From NCBI GenBank assembly GCA_037190845.1, contig JBBCJI010000026.1:99180-163179 (forward strand): a stretch of DNA of 64,000 nt. Reading direction: 5' to 3'. This DNA is from JBEBVQ01 sp037190845 (GTDB lineage Bacteria > Bacteroidota > Bacteroidia > Chitinophagales > Chitinophagaceae). The translations under genes were made by a program, and so were the position numbers. The notes below the pieces were generated by a model. That model was not told the DNA's origin and made no database searches. It worked only from the letters and a program-made list of their open reading frames with translations. Shown here in pieces: positions 54,806 to 62,681 of this stretch (positions are counted from its first letter, which is position 1; each line of letters starts with the position of its first letter).

Positions 54806-55249
54806 ATGTCATTATCCATCGCCATTATCAATGGCCCCAACCTGAACCTGCTCGGAGAACGTGAACCGGCGATATATGGCAATATATCGTTTGAAGATTA
54901 TCTGAATACACTCAGGCAGAAGTTTCCCGGCGTTTTGCTGGAATATTTCCAAAGCAACGTAGAAGGAGAACTGATCAATCACCTGCACACGTGTAGCAAT
55001 CAAGTGCAGGGTATCGTGCTGAATGCCGGTGCATATACACATACCAGCCTGGCACTGGCAGACGCTATTGCAGCCATTGCCCCCGCGGTAGTAGAAGTGC
55101 ATATCTCGAATGTCCTGGCGCGCGAAGACTATCGCAAAACCTCCTATATCGCTTCCAAATGCGTCGGCAGCATCAGCGGGCTGGGACTGGATGGTTACCG
55201 GCTGGCCATCGACTGGCTGGTAAAGAGATTAACCCCGGAAGCCCTTTAA
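54806..55249 (+). CDS. aroQ: Type II 3-dehydroquinate dehydratase
   Basis: The start chosen is ATG 54806 (M-S-L-S-I-A-I-I-N-G-P-N-L-N-L-L-G). A longer open frame from 54716 begins inside the MITE-like element and is not family sequence. The 147-residue protein has the usual length and motifs: N-G-P-N-L-N-L-L-G-E-R-E-P with the catalytic arginine, I-Y-G with the tyrosine, N-A-G-A-Y-T-H-T-S, E-V-H-I-S-N and G-L-G-L-D-G-Y. It removes water from 3-dehydroquinate in the shikimate pathway. Its 3' end overlaps the convergent fmt gene by 21 bases. Confidence 0.93.
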   Translation: MSLSIAIINGPNLNLLGEREPAIYGNISFEDYLNTLRQKFPGVLLEYFQSNVEGELINHLHTCSNQVQGIVLNAGAYTHTSLALADAIAAIAPAVVEVHISNVLAREDYRKTSYIASKCVGSISGLGLDGYRLAIDWLVKRLTPEAL

Positions 55250-56143
55250 GAACTCCGTTACCGGCATACGCTTCTTCCCTTCCAGTTGCAGCTCGTCCAC
55301 ATAAATCCAGCCACCAGGGACGGAAAAACGCAGCCACAAAACCTGGTCTGTCTCGTAAACACCCGGGGCAATCTGATGTTCCTGTGATACAAAACGTGCA
55401 GCGTATATCTTCAACACCTTTTCTCCCAGTAATGTCCACGCTGCCGGATATGGTGACAAGCCCCTGATATGATTACAGATATCCGTCCCGCTCCGGTTCC
55501 AATCGATACGCATATCATCTTTAAACAACTTAGGCGCATGTTTCTCTTCCGGATTATCTGGCTGAGGCATTTCACGGATCGTATCCGCGGTAAGCCCTTC
55601 CACCGTTTTCACGAGCAGAGCTGCGCCCGCAAGCATCAGCTTATCATGCAGCGTACCGGCTGTATCCTCCGGCTGTATGGCGATCTTTTCCTGCAATAAA
55701 ATATTACCCGTGTCAATCACATGCTGCAGCTTGAATGTTGTAACACCGGTTTCCGTTTCACCGTTCATGATCGCGCGGTTGACCGGTGCTGCACCGCGGT
55801 ATTGAGGTAACAGCGATGCATGTACATTGACCGTACCCATACGCGGCATATTCCAGACAACCTCCGGCAGCATGCGGAAGGCCACAACAATATGAAGGTC
55901 CGCTTTTAATGCCTGTAATTGTTCAATAAACTCCGGAGCTTTCAAACGCTCGGGCTGTAATACGGGTATCCCCTGCTCCATCGCATAGAGCTTTACCGCA
56001 GGCGACTGTACCTGCCGTCCACGGCCGGCAGGCTTGTCCGGCGCCGTCACTACGGCCGTCACCTCCATACCATTGTCTACCAATGCCTTTAAAGAAGCCA
56101 CTGCAAAATCAGGCGTGCCGAAAAAAACAATACGGGGTTTCAT
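55229..56143 (-). CDS. fmt: Methionyl-tRNA formyltransferase
   Basis: The start chosen is the ATG at 56141-56143 (M-K-P-R-I-V-F-F-G-T-P-D-F-A). The open frame continues to 56185 without family sequence. The 304-residue protein formylates initiator methionyl-tRNA using 10-formyl-tetrahydrofolate. Visible are T-A-P-D-K-P-A-G-R-G, the active-site segment N-V-H-A-S-L-L-P-Q-Y-R-G-A-A-P with N and H, and I-D-T-G-N-I-L-L with the catalytic aspartate. The C-terminal OB-like domain is present. It is convergent with aroQ. Confidence 0.95.
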   Translation of the reverse strand: MKPRIVFFGTPDFAVASLKALVDNGMEVTAVVTAPDKPAGRGRQVQSPAVKLYAMEQGIPVLQPERLKAPEFIEQLQALKADLHIVVAFRMLPEVVWNMPRMGTVNVHASLLPQYRGAAPVNRAIMNGETETGVTTFKLQHVIDTGNILLQEKIAIQPEDTAGTLHDKLMLAGAALLVKTVEGLTADTIREMPQPDNPEEKHAPKLFKDDMRIDWNRSGTDICNHIRGLSPYPAAWTLLGEKVLKIYAARFVSQEHQIAPGVYETDQVLWLRFSVPGGWIYVDELQLEGKKRMPVTEFLKGFRG

Positions 56144-56314
56144 GTCTGGATATTTTTGGTCAACCGGAATGCAACAATACAACAATATGAGAATTTTGTT
56201 CGTACGGGGCCGTTTATTAGACTATTCCATGATTCTTTCAAATAAAATTTTGCGAAACCAAAAAGTTGCGCATACATTTGCAACTGATCGGTTTCTTATA
56301 ATTATCAAGAAGAA

Positions 56315-56635
56315 ATGAGAAGAGATATATTCCAGGCTATTGCAGATCCTACGAGAAGGGCGATCATTGTATTGATCGCCGTGCAGGCAATGACACCCAA
56401 CACCCTCGCCGAACATTTTGACACAACCCGTCAGGCTATTTCCAAGCACTTGCGTATCTTACAGGAGTGTGACGTCATCCGGGCAGAACAGCAGGGGCGG
56501 GAAATCTATTATCAGCTTGAAATAGAAAAAATGAAAGAAATTGACAAATGGCTCGAACAGTTCCGGAAAATCTGGGAAACACGCTTCAGCCAGCTCGACG
56601 ATTTATTGCTCACCCTTAAAAAACAGAAAAAATGA
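56315..56635 (+). CDS. ArsR-family (SdpR-like) transcriptional regulator
   Basis: The 106-residue protein is a winged helix: I-A-D-P-T-R-R-A-I-I (9-18), then L-A-E-H-F-D-T-T-R-Q-A-I-S-K-H-L as recognition helix and R-E-I-Y-Y-Q-L in the wing. There are no metal-binding cysteines, which suits the SdpR-like group often paired with SRPBCC proteins. Its stop overlaps the start of the next gene by 4 bases. Confidence 0.9.
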   Translation: MRRDIFQAIADPTRRAIIVLIAVQAMTPNTLAEHFDTTRQAISKHLRILQECDVIRAEQQGREIYYQLEIEKMKEIDKWLEQFRKIWETRFSQLDDLLLTLKKQKK

Positions 56636-57135
56636 ACAATGCGCTTTTATTCAATTTCTCCGTCAACAAAGAGAACAACACCATCCACGTAACCCGTGAA
56701 TTCGACGCCGGCGCCGAGCTGGTATGGAAAGCATGGACTACCACCGAACTGCTTGACCAGTGGTGGGCTCCACAGCCTTACCGTAACAAGACCAGATCGC
56801 TGGATTTCCGGGAAGGCGGGGTTTGGCATTACTCCATGATCAGCCCTGAAAACGAAACGCACTGGTGTAGGTTCGACTACGAAAAGATCGAGCCTCAGCA
56901 AAGTTACAGCGGACTGGATGCCTTCTGCGACGAAGCAGGCAATATCAATACAGACTTCTCCAGAATGCATTGGAATAATGTATTTAGCCAGTCGGCAGAC
57001 CGCACCACAGTCACCATCACCGTCTCGGTGGACACACTGGAAACGCTCGAAAAAATAATCGCTATGGGTTTCCGGGAAGGCTTTACGATGGGACTCAATC
57101 AGCTGGATGCATTACTACCTACCCTAAAAAAATAA
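56632..57135 (+). CDS. SRPBCC (AHSA1-like) domain protein
   Basis: The 167-residue protein has the START-like AHSA1 pattern: V-T-R-E-F-D-A-G-A-E-L-V-W-K-A-W-T near residue 20, then L-L-D-Q-W-W-A-P-Q, and a C-terminal helix (M-G-F-R-E-G-F-T-M-G-L-N-Q-L). Such proteins bind a hydrophobic ligand. Ligand unknown. It is coupled by a 4-base overlap to the ArsR regulator, and the next gene, for a DUF1801 protein, starts 7 bases downstream. Confidence 0.88.
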   Translation: MNNALLFNFSVNKENNTIHVTREFDAGAELVWKAWTTTELLDQWWAPQPYRNKTRSLDFREGGVWHYSMISPENETHWCRFDYEKIEPQQSYSGLDAFCDEAGNINTDFSRMHWNNVFSQSADRTTVTITVSVDTLETLEKIIAMGFREGFTMGLNQLDALLPTLKK

Positions 57136-57142
57136 CACGAGT

Positions 57143-57547
57143 ATGGCAAGTACGATCGCAAAAGACATTCTGGCATACAACGATGCACAGACGCCCGGAG
57201 ACCGGGCGATCTGCGCACTCCTCGCCGGCGAAATCACAAAACATCTGCCCGAAGCAGAAAATAAGATCTGGCATGCCCACCCCGTCTGGTTCCTCGATGG
57301 CAACCCGGTGGCCGGCTACAGCAGGCAGAAAGCCGGCATACGGCTGATGTTCTGGAGCGGGGCAGATTTTGATGAAGCAGCGTTGGCAATCAGAGGGAAA
57401 AAATTCAAAGATGCTTCCATTTTTTACAATGACGTAGATGAGGTAAATGTCAAGGATCTGAAACACTGGCTCGGGAAATCAAGGGACATCCAATGGGATT
57501 ATAAAAATATTGTTAAACGGAAAGGAGTGCTGGAACGATTAAAATAA
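57143..57547 (+). CDS. DUF1801 domain-containing protein
   Basis: The 134-residue protein has the DUF1801 look: I-W-H-A-H-P-V-W-F-L-D-G-N-P-V-A-G-Y near residue 41, L-M-F-W-S-G-A-D-F in the middle and a C-terminal I-F-Y-N-D-V-D-E-V. The biochemical role is not known. It belongs to the ArsR/SRPBCC operon (7-base gap) and is probably co-regulated by the ArsR protein. Confidence 0.8.
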   Translation: MASTIAKDILAYNDAQTPGDRAICALLAGEITKHLPEAENKIWHAHPVWFLDGNPVAGYSRQKAGIRLMFWSGADFDEAALAIRGKKFKDASIFYNDVDEVNVKDLKHWLGKSRDIQWDYKNIVKRKGVLERLK

Positions 57548-57579
57548 CCGGGGCCTAACAATTTCAAATGCAGTATATC

Positions 57580-57960
57580 ATGAAAAGAAAAACCCTGAAC
57601 GTACTCTCTGTGTTGTTAGGACTATTACTTCTTAACAGCGGATTAGTCAAATTCTTTCATTATATTCCCGTACCGGACAATCTGCCGGACGCAGTAGTCA
57701 AAGACAATCTGGCCTTTGCGGAGATTGTCTGGCTATTGCCGCTGATCGGCTTTGCCGAAGTGCTGGGAGGATTACTGATCCTGTTTCCCAGGACAAGGGC
57801 ATTAGGCACGCTGGTCATTTTCCCGGTTATGGCAGGCGTATTGCTGACACACATTTTTGTAGCGCCGGACGGACTGCCCATGGCCATCGCAGTCTGGGCG
57901 ATCATGCTCTGGATCTTCTACGACAACAGGCGAAAGTTTCTTCCGTTGGTCAGAAAATGA
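57580..57960 (+). CDS. DoxX-family membrane protein
   Basis: The start chosen is ATG 57580 (M-K-R-K-T-L-N-V-L). An alternative ATG lies 12 bases upstream. The 126-residue protein has four hydrophobic helices: L-G-L-L-L-L-N-S-G-L-V-K-F-F, A-E-I-V-W-L-L-P-L-I-G-F-A-E, T-L-V-I-F-P-V-M-A-G and A-I-A-V-W-A-I-M-L-W. The layout matches DoxX/DoxD-like small inner-membrane proteins, some linked to redox balance. It closes the four-gene ArsR cluster. Confidence 0.8.
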   Translation: MKRKTLNVLSVLLGLLLLNSGLVKFFHYIPVPDNLPDAVVKDNLAFAEIVWLLPLIGFAEVLGGLLILFPRTRALGTLVIFPVMAGVLLTHIFVAPDGLPMAIAVWAIMLWIFYDNRRKFLPLVRK

Positions 57961-58054
57961 TCCTTCGGTCTTTTCATAAGATCCGCCTCTGGCGATTCAT
58001 CCGTTATTATCCGTTAAACGTTGTTACTTTTACACAGTCCAAGCACTGAAACAT

Positions 58055-58615
58055 ATGCCACTACGGGCGATCACAGATGAACAGATACTACTCGCGGCAT
58101 TCCGGGAAGATGTCACCCGCGAAGCTGCATTTACACGCCTGGTAGAAATATACCAGGAACGGCTGTACTGGCACATCCGGCGTATGGTAGTGGAGCATGA
58201 AGACACCAATGATGTATTGCAGCATGTTTTTATCAAGGTGTGGAAATACCTTGATAATTTCCGGGCAGAGTCGAACCTGTACACCTGGATGTACCGTATC
58301 GCGACCAATGAAACCATGACCTGGCTGGAGCAACGCAAACGCAGGGCTTCTTTGTCACTGGATGATGAGGGCAATGGCGAACTGTCCGGACGGCTGGAAG
58401 CGCAGCAGGGTTTCGATGCCAATAAACTCGAATGGAAACTGCAGCAGGCTATTCAGACGTTGCCGGAAAAACAACGTATTGTATTCAGTCTGAGATACTA
58501 CGATGAAATGCCTTATGATAAAATGTCGGAAGTGCTGGACACCTCAGAGGGAGCACTCAAAGCATCTTATCACCACGCTGTCAAGAAGATAGAAAATTTT
58601 ATTAAAAGCAATTAA
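58055..58615 (+). CDS. ECF-type RNA polymerase sigma factor
   Basis: The 186-residue protein has sigma region 2 (D-V-L-Q-H-V-F-I-K-V-W-K-Y-L-D-N-F, then Y-T-W-M-Y-R-I-A-T-N) and region 4 (L-P-E-K-Q-R-I-V-F-S-L-R-Y-Y-D-E-M-P-Y), with a short linker and no regions 1 or 3. It should redirect RNA polymerase to a small set of promoters. The next gene, 34 bases downstream, is a single-pass membrane protein and may be its anti-sigma factor. Confidence 0.93.
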   Translation: MPLRAITDEQILLAAFREDVTREAAFTRLVEIYQERLYWHIRRMVVEHEDTNDVLQHVFIKVWKYLDNFRAESNLYTWMYRIATNETMTWLEQRKRRASLSLDDEGNGELSGRLEAQQGFDANKLEWKLQQAIQTLPEKQRIVFSLRYYDEMPYDKMSEVLDTSEGALKASYHHAVKKIENFIKSN

Positions 58616-58649
58616 ACTTCCGGCCATTTGAGCAGTCTTATTTAATGCC

Positions 58650-59354
58650 ATGAAGCAGGAAAATGAAATAACACAGGAACTGAATGAAATGGGCAGCATG
58701 CTTGCCGGTATACCGCGGGTCATGCCCTACCCGGTTCCGGAAGGTTATTTCACTGGCGTGAGTGCTGCTACCCGTGAACAGATAATGTACGAAGCGGATC
58801 CGGAAACAATCTTCTGCGAACAAACACCGTTTACGGTTCCGGAAGGTTATTTTGATTCATTTCCCGGGAAGATACTGCACACGATCCGGGCAGAATATAA
58901 AAGCATTATTCCGCCGTCGAAGATGCCCTTTGAAGCGCCGGAAGGTTATTTTGAACAACTACCCGGCCGGGTGCTGGCCGCAGTGAAGCAGGATATGAAA
59001 TCCATACCGCTTCCTATACCAGAGCGGGATGCACCGTTGAAGCGTATATTATCCTGGAAGCCATTGCGTCAGGCAATCGCCGCCATGCTGGTAACCGGAG
59101 CCGGGCTGGGCTTCTATCAACTTATCGTAACCAGCACAAAGCCTGTAGCACAAAAGCTTTCACTGATTTCGAAAGAAGATGTACGGGCTTATGTCTTACA
59201 ACACATTGACGAATTTGAAACAGAAGATCTGCTTCCGGCAGTTCAACTGGCATCCATTGATAAAAAATCATTTACCCCCGCCGCATCAGGGCTGTCCGGT
59301 GAAGACATCGTTCAATACCTCGACGAGACCGGATGGGACACGGAATTGCATTAA
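58650..59354 (+). CDS. Single-pass membrane protein with PEGYF repeats, probable anti-sigma partner
   Basis: The 234-residue protein has three copies of a P-E-G-Y-F motif (residues 30-34, 64-68 and 97-101). The second and third are followed by a (F/L)-P-G-(K/R)-(I/V)-L segment. One membrane helix lies at about 141-160, and an acidic C-terminal part follows. No zinc anti-sigma motif is seen. Position directly after an ECF sigma gene and the cytoplasm-membrane layout suggest an anti-sigma-like role. Family assignment is uncertain. The following gene starts 23 bases after its stop. Confidence 0.6.
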   Translation: MKQENEITQELNEMGSMLAGIPRVMPYPVPEGYFTGVSAATREQIMYEADPETIFCEQTPFTVPEGYFDSFPGKILHTIRAEYKSIIPPSKMPFEAPEGYFEQLPGRVLAAVKQDMKSIPLPIPERDAPLKRILSWKPLRQAIAAMLVTGAGLGFYQLIVTSTKPVAQKLSLISKEDVRAYVLQHIDEFETEDLLPAVQLASIDKKSFTPAASGLSGEDIVQYLDETGWDTELH

Positions 59355-59377
59355 GAAAAAGGCATTATAACTATAAC

Positions 59378-59803
59378 ATGAAAAAGCTATTATCTATAAT
59401 CATGCTCCTGCTGATCCACACAACAATGTGGGCACAGAAAGAGCGTTTTGAACAGATACGGGCGCTTAAAGTAAGCTTTATCACAGAAAGGCTTAACCTT
59501 ACGCCCGAACAGGCGGAACTTTTCTGGCCGGAATACAATAAATACCAGGCGGAGCTAAAAGAGATCCGGAAAGGCTTCAGCGCCAAATACAAAGAGCAAC
59601 ACACTCATGCAACGCGTGAACAGGCCAGGGAATTTATAGAAGCTAATCTTGATTACCAGGCACAAGCTCTGGAACTGAAGAAAAAATACAAAGACAGGCT
59701 ACTGAAAACGATCACTCCACAGCAACTGGCACAGCTATATGATGCGGAAAGGGACTTCAGGAAAATGCTGATAGAGCAGTTGGGAACATCACCGACTAAA
59801 TAA
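59378..59803 (+). CDS. Periplasmic LTxxQ (Spy/CpxP-like) small protein
   Basis: The start chosen is ATG 59378 (M-K-K-L-L-S-I-I-M-L-L-L-I-H), giving a signal peptide ending near M-W-A-Q. The open frame from 59333 overlaps the preceding gene without family sequence. The 141-residue protein is almost wholly helical and has L-N-L-T-P-E-Q-A-E-L-F near the start and I-T-P-Q-Q-L-A-Q-L later, the paired LTxxQ-like motifs of Spy/CpxP relatives. These act as periplasmic chaperones or stress sensors. It is last in the sigma-factor operon. Confidence 0.75.
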   Translation: MKKLLSIIMLLLIHTTMWAQKERFEQIRALKVSFITERLNLTPEQAELFWPEYNKYQAELKEIRKGFSAKYKEQHTHATREQAREFIEANLDYQAQALELKKKYKDRLLKTITPQQLAQLYDAERDFRKMLIEQLGTSPTK

Positions 59804-59832
59804 GAGGCCAGGCCTGAGCCTTTGATTAGTGT

Positions 59833-59962
59833 TGTCATGGCGGCCTCCGAGCCGCCATCGTCTGATCCCTGTCCCAGCCATTCTTGATAGTTGTGGCAAC
59901 CCGCAGGCGATGGCGGGTCAAGCCCGCCATGACAGGCCGTGATGATGGAGGCTGCCATGACA
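59833..59962. repeat. Composite palindromic repeat (BIME-like)
   Basis: The outer arms 59833-59848 (TGTCATGGCGGCCTCC) and 59947-59962 are reverse complements with one mismatch. Inside are two further hairpins, ATGGCGGC/GCCGCCAT (within 59837-59858) and ATGGCGGG/CCCGCCAT (around 59908-59930). It lies between the sigma-factor operon and the convergent Fur-family gene. Confidence 0.75.
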
Positions 59963-59973
59963 TGTACTATCCG

Positions 59974-60393
59974 TTACCGGCTGCAATCACTGCAGATACC
60001 TTCGATGTTGAGATTATACTTTACAGCCTTATAATTTCGCGGGAGTTTCACCGGAGGAATGTGTATATCATCCAGACACACTACCTTACTGCATTGGGTA
60101 CAGTTAAAATGTATATGCTCATCATGATGATGACCTGCGTCACAGTTATTTTCGTTACATAAAGCATAACGTGCCGTACCCTGTGTATCCATAATTTTAT
60201 GGATCAGTCCTTTTTCTTCAAAGGCACTCAACACCCGGTACAAGGTAACCCGGTCGGCATATTTGCTATACTTCTTTTCCAGCTCCGGCTGCGATACAGC
60301 GGCTCTGTTTTTTAAAAAATATTCAAATAGCCGGATACGGATATCGGTCTTTTTTAAACCGGCTGCATTCAGCCGTTGCGATACGTTTTCCAT
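59974..60393 (-). CDS. Fur-family transcriptional repressor
   Basis: The start chosen is the ATG at 60391-60393 (M-E-N-V-S-Q-R-L). The open frame extends to 60429. The 139-residue protein has the Fur winged helix (A-D-R-V-T-L-Y-R-V-L-S-A-F) and the histidine-rich metal region (H-H-H-D-E-H-I-H-F). The structural zinc cysteines are C-T-Q-C and C-S-D-C at the C-terminus. Whether it senses iron, zinc or peroxide cannot be decided from sequence. Confidence 0.9.
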   Translation of the reverse strand: MENVSQRLNAAGLKKTDIRIRLFEYFLKNRAAVSQPELEKKYSKYADRVTLYRVLSAFEEKGLIHKIMDTQGTARYALCNENNCDAGHHHDEHIHFNCTQCSKVVCLDDIHIPPVKLPRNYKAVKYNLNIEGICSDCSR

Positions 60394-60447
60394 CGGTACA
60401 AATATACGAAAAACGGGGCGTTGCAACACGATGAACGCATTTCAAGA

Positions 60448-62520
60448 TCAACGCCATTTTTTCCTGGAGTTACGGTTATCCGCCGTCGAAACGCGATTCG
60501 CGGTACCCTTTCCGGAGGTACGTTTTGCCGTGCGTTTGGTAGTAGAGACGCGATGCGTAGCGTCTCTACTGTCAGGTAATTCCAGGATCGAAAAATCAAT
60601 CTGCCGTTTGTCGAGGTTGGCGCTCACCACCCGCACCTTTACCGTATCCCCCATCCGGAAACGGGTACCCGTATGACGTCCTACCAACGTATATTCTTCT
60701 TCCAGCAACCGGAATTCATCAATATCCGACAGATCGGCAATGGATACCATTCCCTCACACTTATGCAAAACGGTCTCCGCCCAGAAGCCAAAACTGGCTA
60801 CCCCACTGATCACTGCCTCAAAATCCTCACCCACATACTGTTGCATAAACTCCACTTGCTTATATTTATTGGCAGCGCGCTCTGCTTCCATCGCCCGGCG
60901 TTCACGGTCGCTGCAATGGCGGCATTGCTGCTCCATCTGCTTCACCGGACGTATTTTATTGTTGAGCGATTGCTCCAGCACACGATGCACCAGGATATCG
61001 GGATAACGGCGTATCGGCGATGTGAAATGACAATAATTCTCAAAACCCAGGCCATAATGACCTATGTTTTCGCTCGTGTAAACGGCCTTGGCCATGGTGC
61101 GGATACCGAGGCTTTCGAGTATCTGCAACTCGGGCTTTCCGGCTGCGAGCCGCAGCATATCATTAAATGACCGGGCAATACCCTGTGGTGTATTCAGATC
61201 AAACTTATACCCGAAACGGGCGGCAAACGTGGTGAACAGCTTCAGTTTTTCCTCATCCGGAACATCATGCACCCGGTAAGGGAACGGCACAGGCTTATCT
61301 TTTATACGGATTGCAGAAACATGTTCGGCCACTGTACGGTTGGCCAGCAACATAAATTCCTCTACCAACTGATGCGCTTCCTTACTTTCCTTCACCACAA
61401 TACCTACCGGCACCGCATGTTCGTCCAGTTTAAAACGGACTTCTTTGGATGAAAAATTGATCGCGCCCTTGCTGAACCGTTCCTTCCGGAAACCCTGCGC
61501 GATATCATTCAGCAGATGCAATACCTCGGCATGGTCTCCATCGGCGCCTTCAATAATCTCCTGCACTTCCTCATAGGTAAATCTGCGCTGCGAACGTATC
61601 ACCGTTTTTCCCAGCCAGGAATCTTTGATCCGCCCCTGCTTTGTGATCTGGAAAATAGCTGAGAAGGCGTACTTATCTTCATCCGGTCGCAGTGAGCACA
61701 GTTCATTCGACAGACGCTCCGGTAACATGGGCAGCACCCGGTCGGGCAAGTATACGCTTGTAGCACGACGATACGCCTCCTTATCCAGCTCCGACCCCTC
61801 TGCTACATAATAGCTTACATCTGCAATATGTATCCCTATCTCATAAACACCACCCCTCATCTTCTTAAAGGATATGGCGTCGTCAAAATCTTTTGCATCC
61901 TGCGGATCAATAGTCAGTGTCAATGTCTTACGCATATCCAGGCGTTTTTTCACCTCTTTACTATCCACTCCTTCGGGAAAACGGGCAGCTTCTTCCAGTA
62001 CATCATCAGGAAAAGTCAACGGAAATCCATTCTCCACCAGTATCCCCTGCATAGCCACTTCATTGGACGACTCATGCGTAAGAATACTCATCACCTCACC
62101 CACAGGATTTTTGGCCTTTTCATTCCATTCCACAATACGCACCACCGCGTGGTCGCCATTTTTGGCATTATGAAGCAGGTGCAGCGGAATGAAAATATCC
62201 ACCGGCATCTGCTTATCTGCTACCAGAAATGCAAAATGCGGATGTACATCCAGGCGACCGGTGAACTCCGTTTGTCTCCGGGTGACCACTTCCGTGATCC
62301 GGCCTTCCGGGCGACCTTTACGCGATGTACCCGCAACCTGCACACGCACCGTATCACCATCCAACGCTGTACTCAGATGTTCCGGATGTACCGGTACATC
62401 CCGCTCAAGTCCTTCCACATTCACAAACCCCATCCCACTGCGTACTATCTCCAGCCGCCCTGTATATTCAGGCGAGGTATTTTGATGCTGCTTCTTTCTG
62501 CTATTTTTCTTCCCGGACAT
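60448..62520 (-). CDS. rnr: Ribonuclease R
   Basis: The 690-residue protein has N-terminal cold-shock domains, the RNB exonuclease domain with the active-site aspartates (T-I-D-P-Q-D-A-K-D-F-D-D-A-I) and a C-terminal S1 domain (F-E-A-V-I-S-G-V-A-S-F-G-F-W). It degrades structured RNA from the 3' end. The last 40 residues are basic and low-complexity. Within this tail, D-S-R-D-A-T-H-R-V-S-T is translated from a dispersed palindrome (60541-60570), so this part is not conserved enzyme sequence. Confidence 0.93.
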   Translation of the reverse strand: MSGKKNSRKKQHQNTSPEYTGRLEIVRSGMGFVNVEGLERDVPVHPEHLSTALDGDTVRVQVAGTSRKGRPEGRITEVVTRRQTEFTGRLDVHPHFAFLVADKQMPVDIFIPLHLLHNAKNGDHAVVRIVEWNEKAKNPVGEVMSILTHESSNEVAMQGILVENGFPLTFPDDVLEEAARFPEGVDSKEVKKRLDMRKTLTLTIDPQDAKDFDDAISFKKMRGGVYEIGIHIADVSYYVAEGSELDKEAYRRATSVYLPDRVLPMLPERLSNELCSLRPDEDKYAFSAIFQITKQGRIKDSWLGKTVIRSQRRFTYEEVQEIIEGADGDHAEVLHLLNDIAQGFRKERFSKGAINFSSKEVRFKLDEHAVPVGIVVKESKEAHQLVEEFMLLANRTVAEHVSAIRIKDKPVPFPYRVHDVPDEEKLKLFTTFAARFGYKFDLNTPQGIARSFNDMLRLAAGKPELQILESLGIRTMAKAVYTSENIGHYGLGFENYCHFTSPIRRYPDILVHRVLEQSLNNKIRPVKQMEQQCRHCSDRERRAMEAERAANKYKQVEFMQQYVGEDFEAVISGVASFGFWAETVLHKCEGMVSIADLSDIDEFRLLEEEYTLVGRHTGTRFRMGDTVKVRVVSANLDKRQIDFSILELPDSRDATHRVSTTKRTAKRTSGKGTANRVSTADNRNSRKKWR
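60541..60570. repeat. Dispersed palindrome within the rnr tail
   Basis: AGTAGAGACGC at 60541-60551 pairs perfectly with GCGTCTCTACT at 60560-60570 around an 8-base loop. GTAGAGACG palindromes are known as widespread dispersed repeats in Bacteroidota and cyanobacteria. Here one copy lies in frame within the 3' end of rnr. Confidence 0.75.
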
Positions 62521-62546
62521 AATCTTACTATCAGTATTAATATATA

Positions 62547-62577
62547 CAAATGTAAGCGTTGTTGACCGTCCGCCAAC
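62547..62577 (-). promoter_or_regulatory. Promoter of rnr
   Basis: On the minus strand TACATTTG (62547-62554) matches the -7 consensus and GTTG (62574-62577) stands 19 bases upstream as -33 element. Transcription should start near 62540, 20 bases before the ATG at 62520. Confidence 0.6.
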
Positions 62578-62655
62578 AGAACATCCGGAACAATTGACAA
62601 TTTGTTCACTAACGGTCAGTAATCATGTTCTGCCGGCTTTTCGTTTATTTCCTGT

Positions 62656-62663
62656 TATTTTTG
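62656..62663 (+). promoter_or_regulatory. Putative -7 element of pepT
   Basis: TATTTTTG matches TAnnTTTG and predicts a start near 62670, 12 bases before the pepT ATG at 62682. An upstream in-frame ATG at 62625 would precede it and is therefore unlikely to be used. No good -33 element is seen. Confidence 0.4.
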
Positions 62664-62681
62664 TCAGAAATAACAAAGCCA

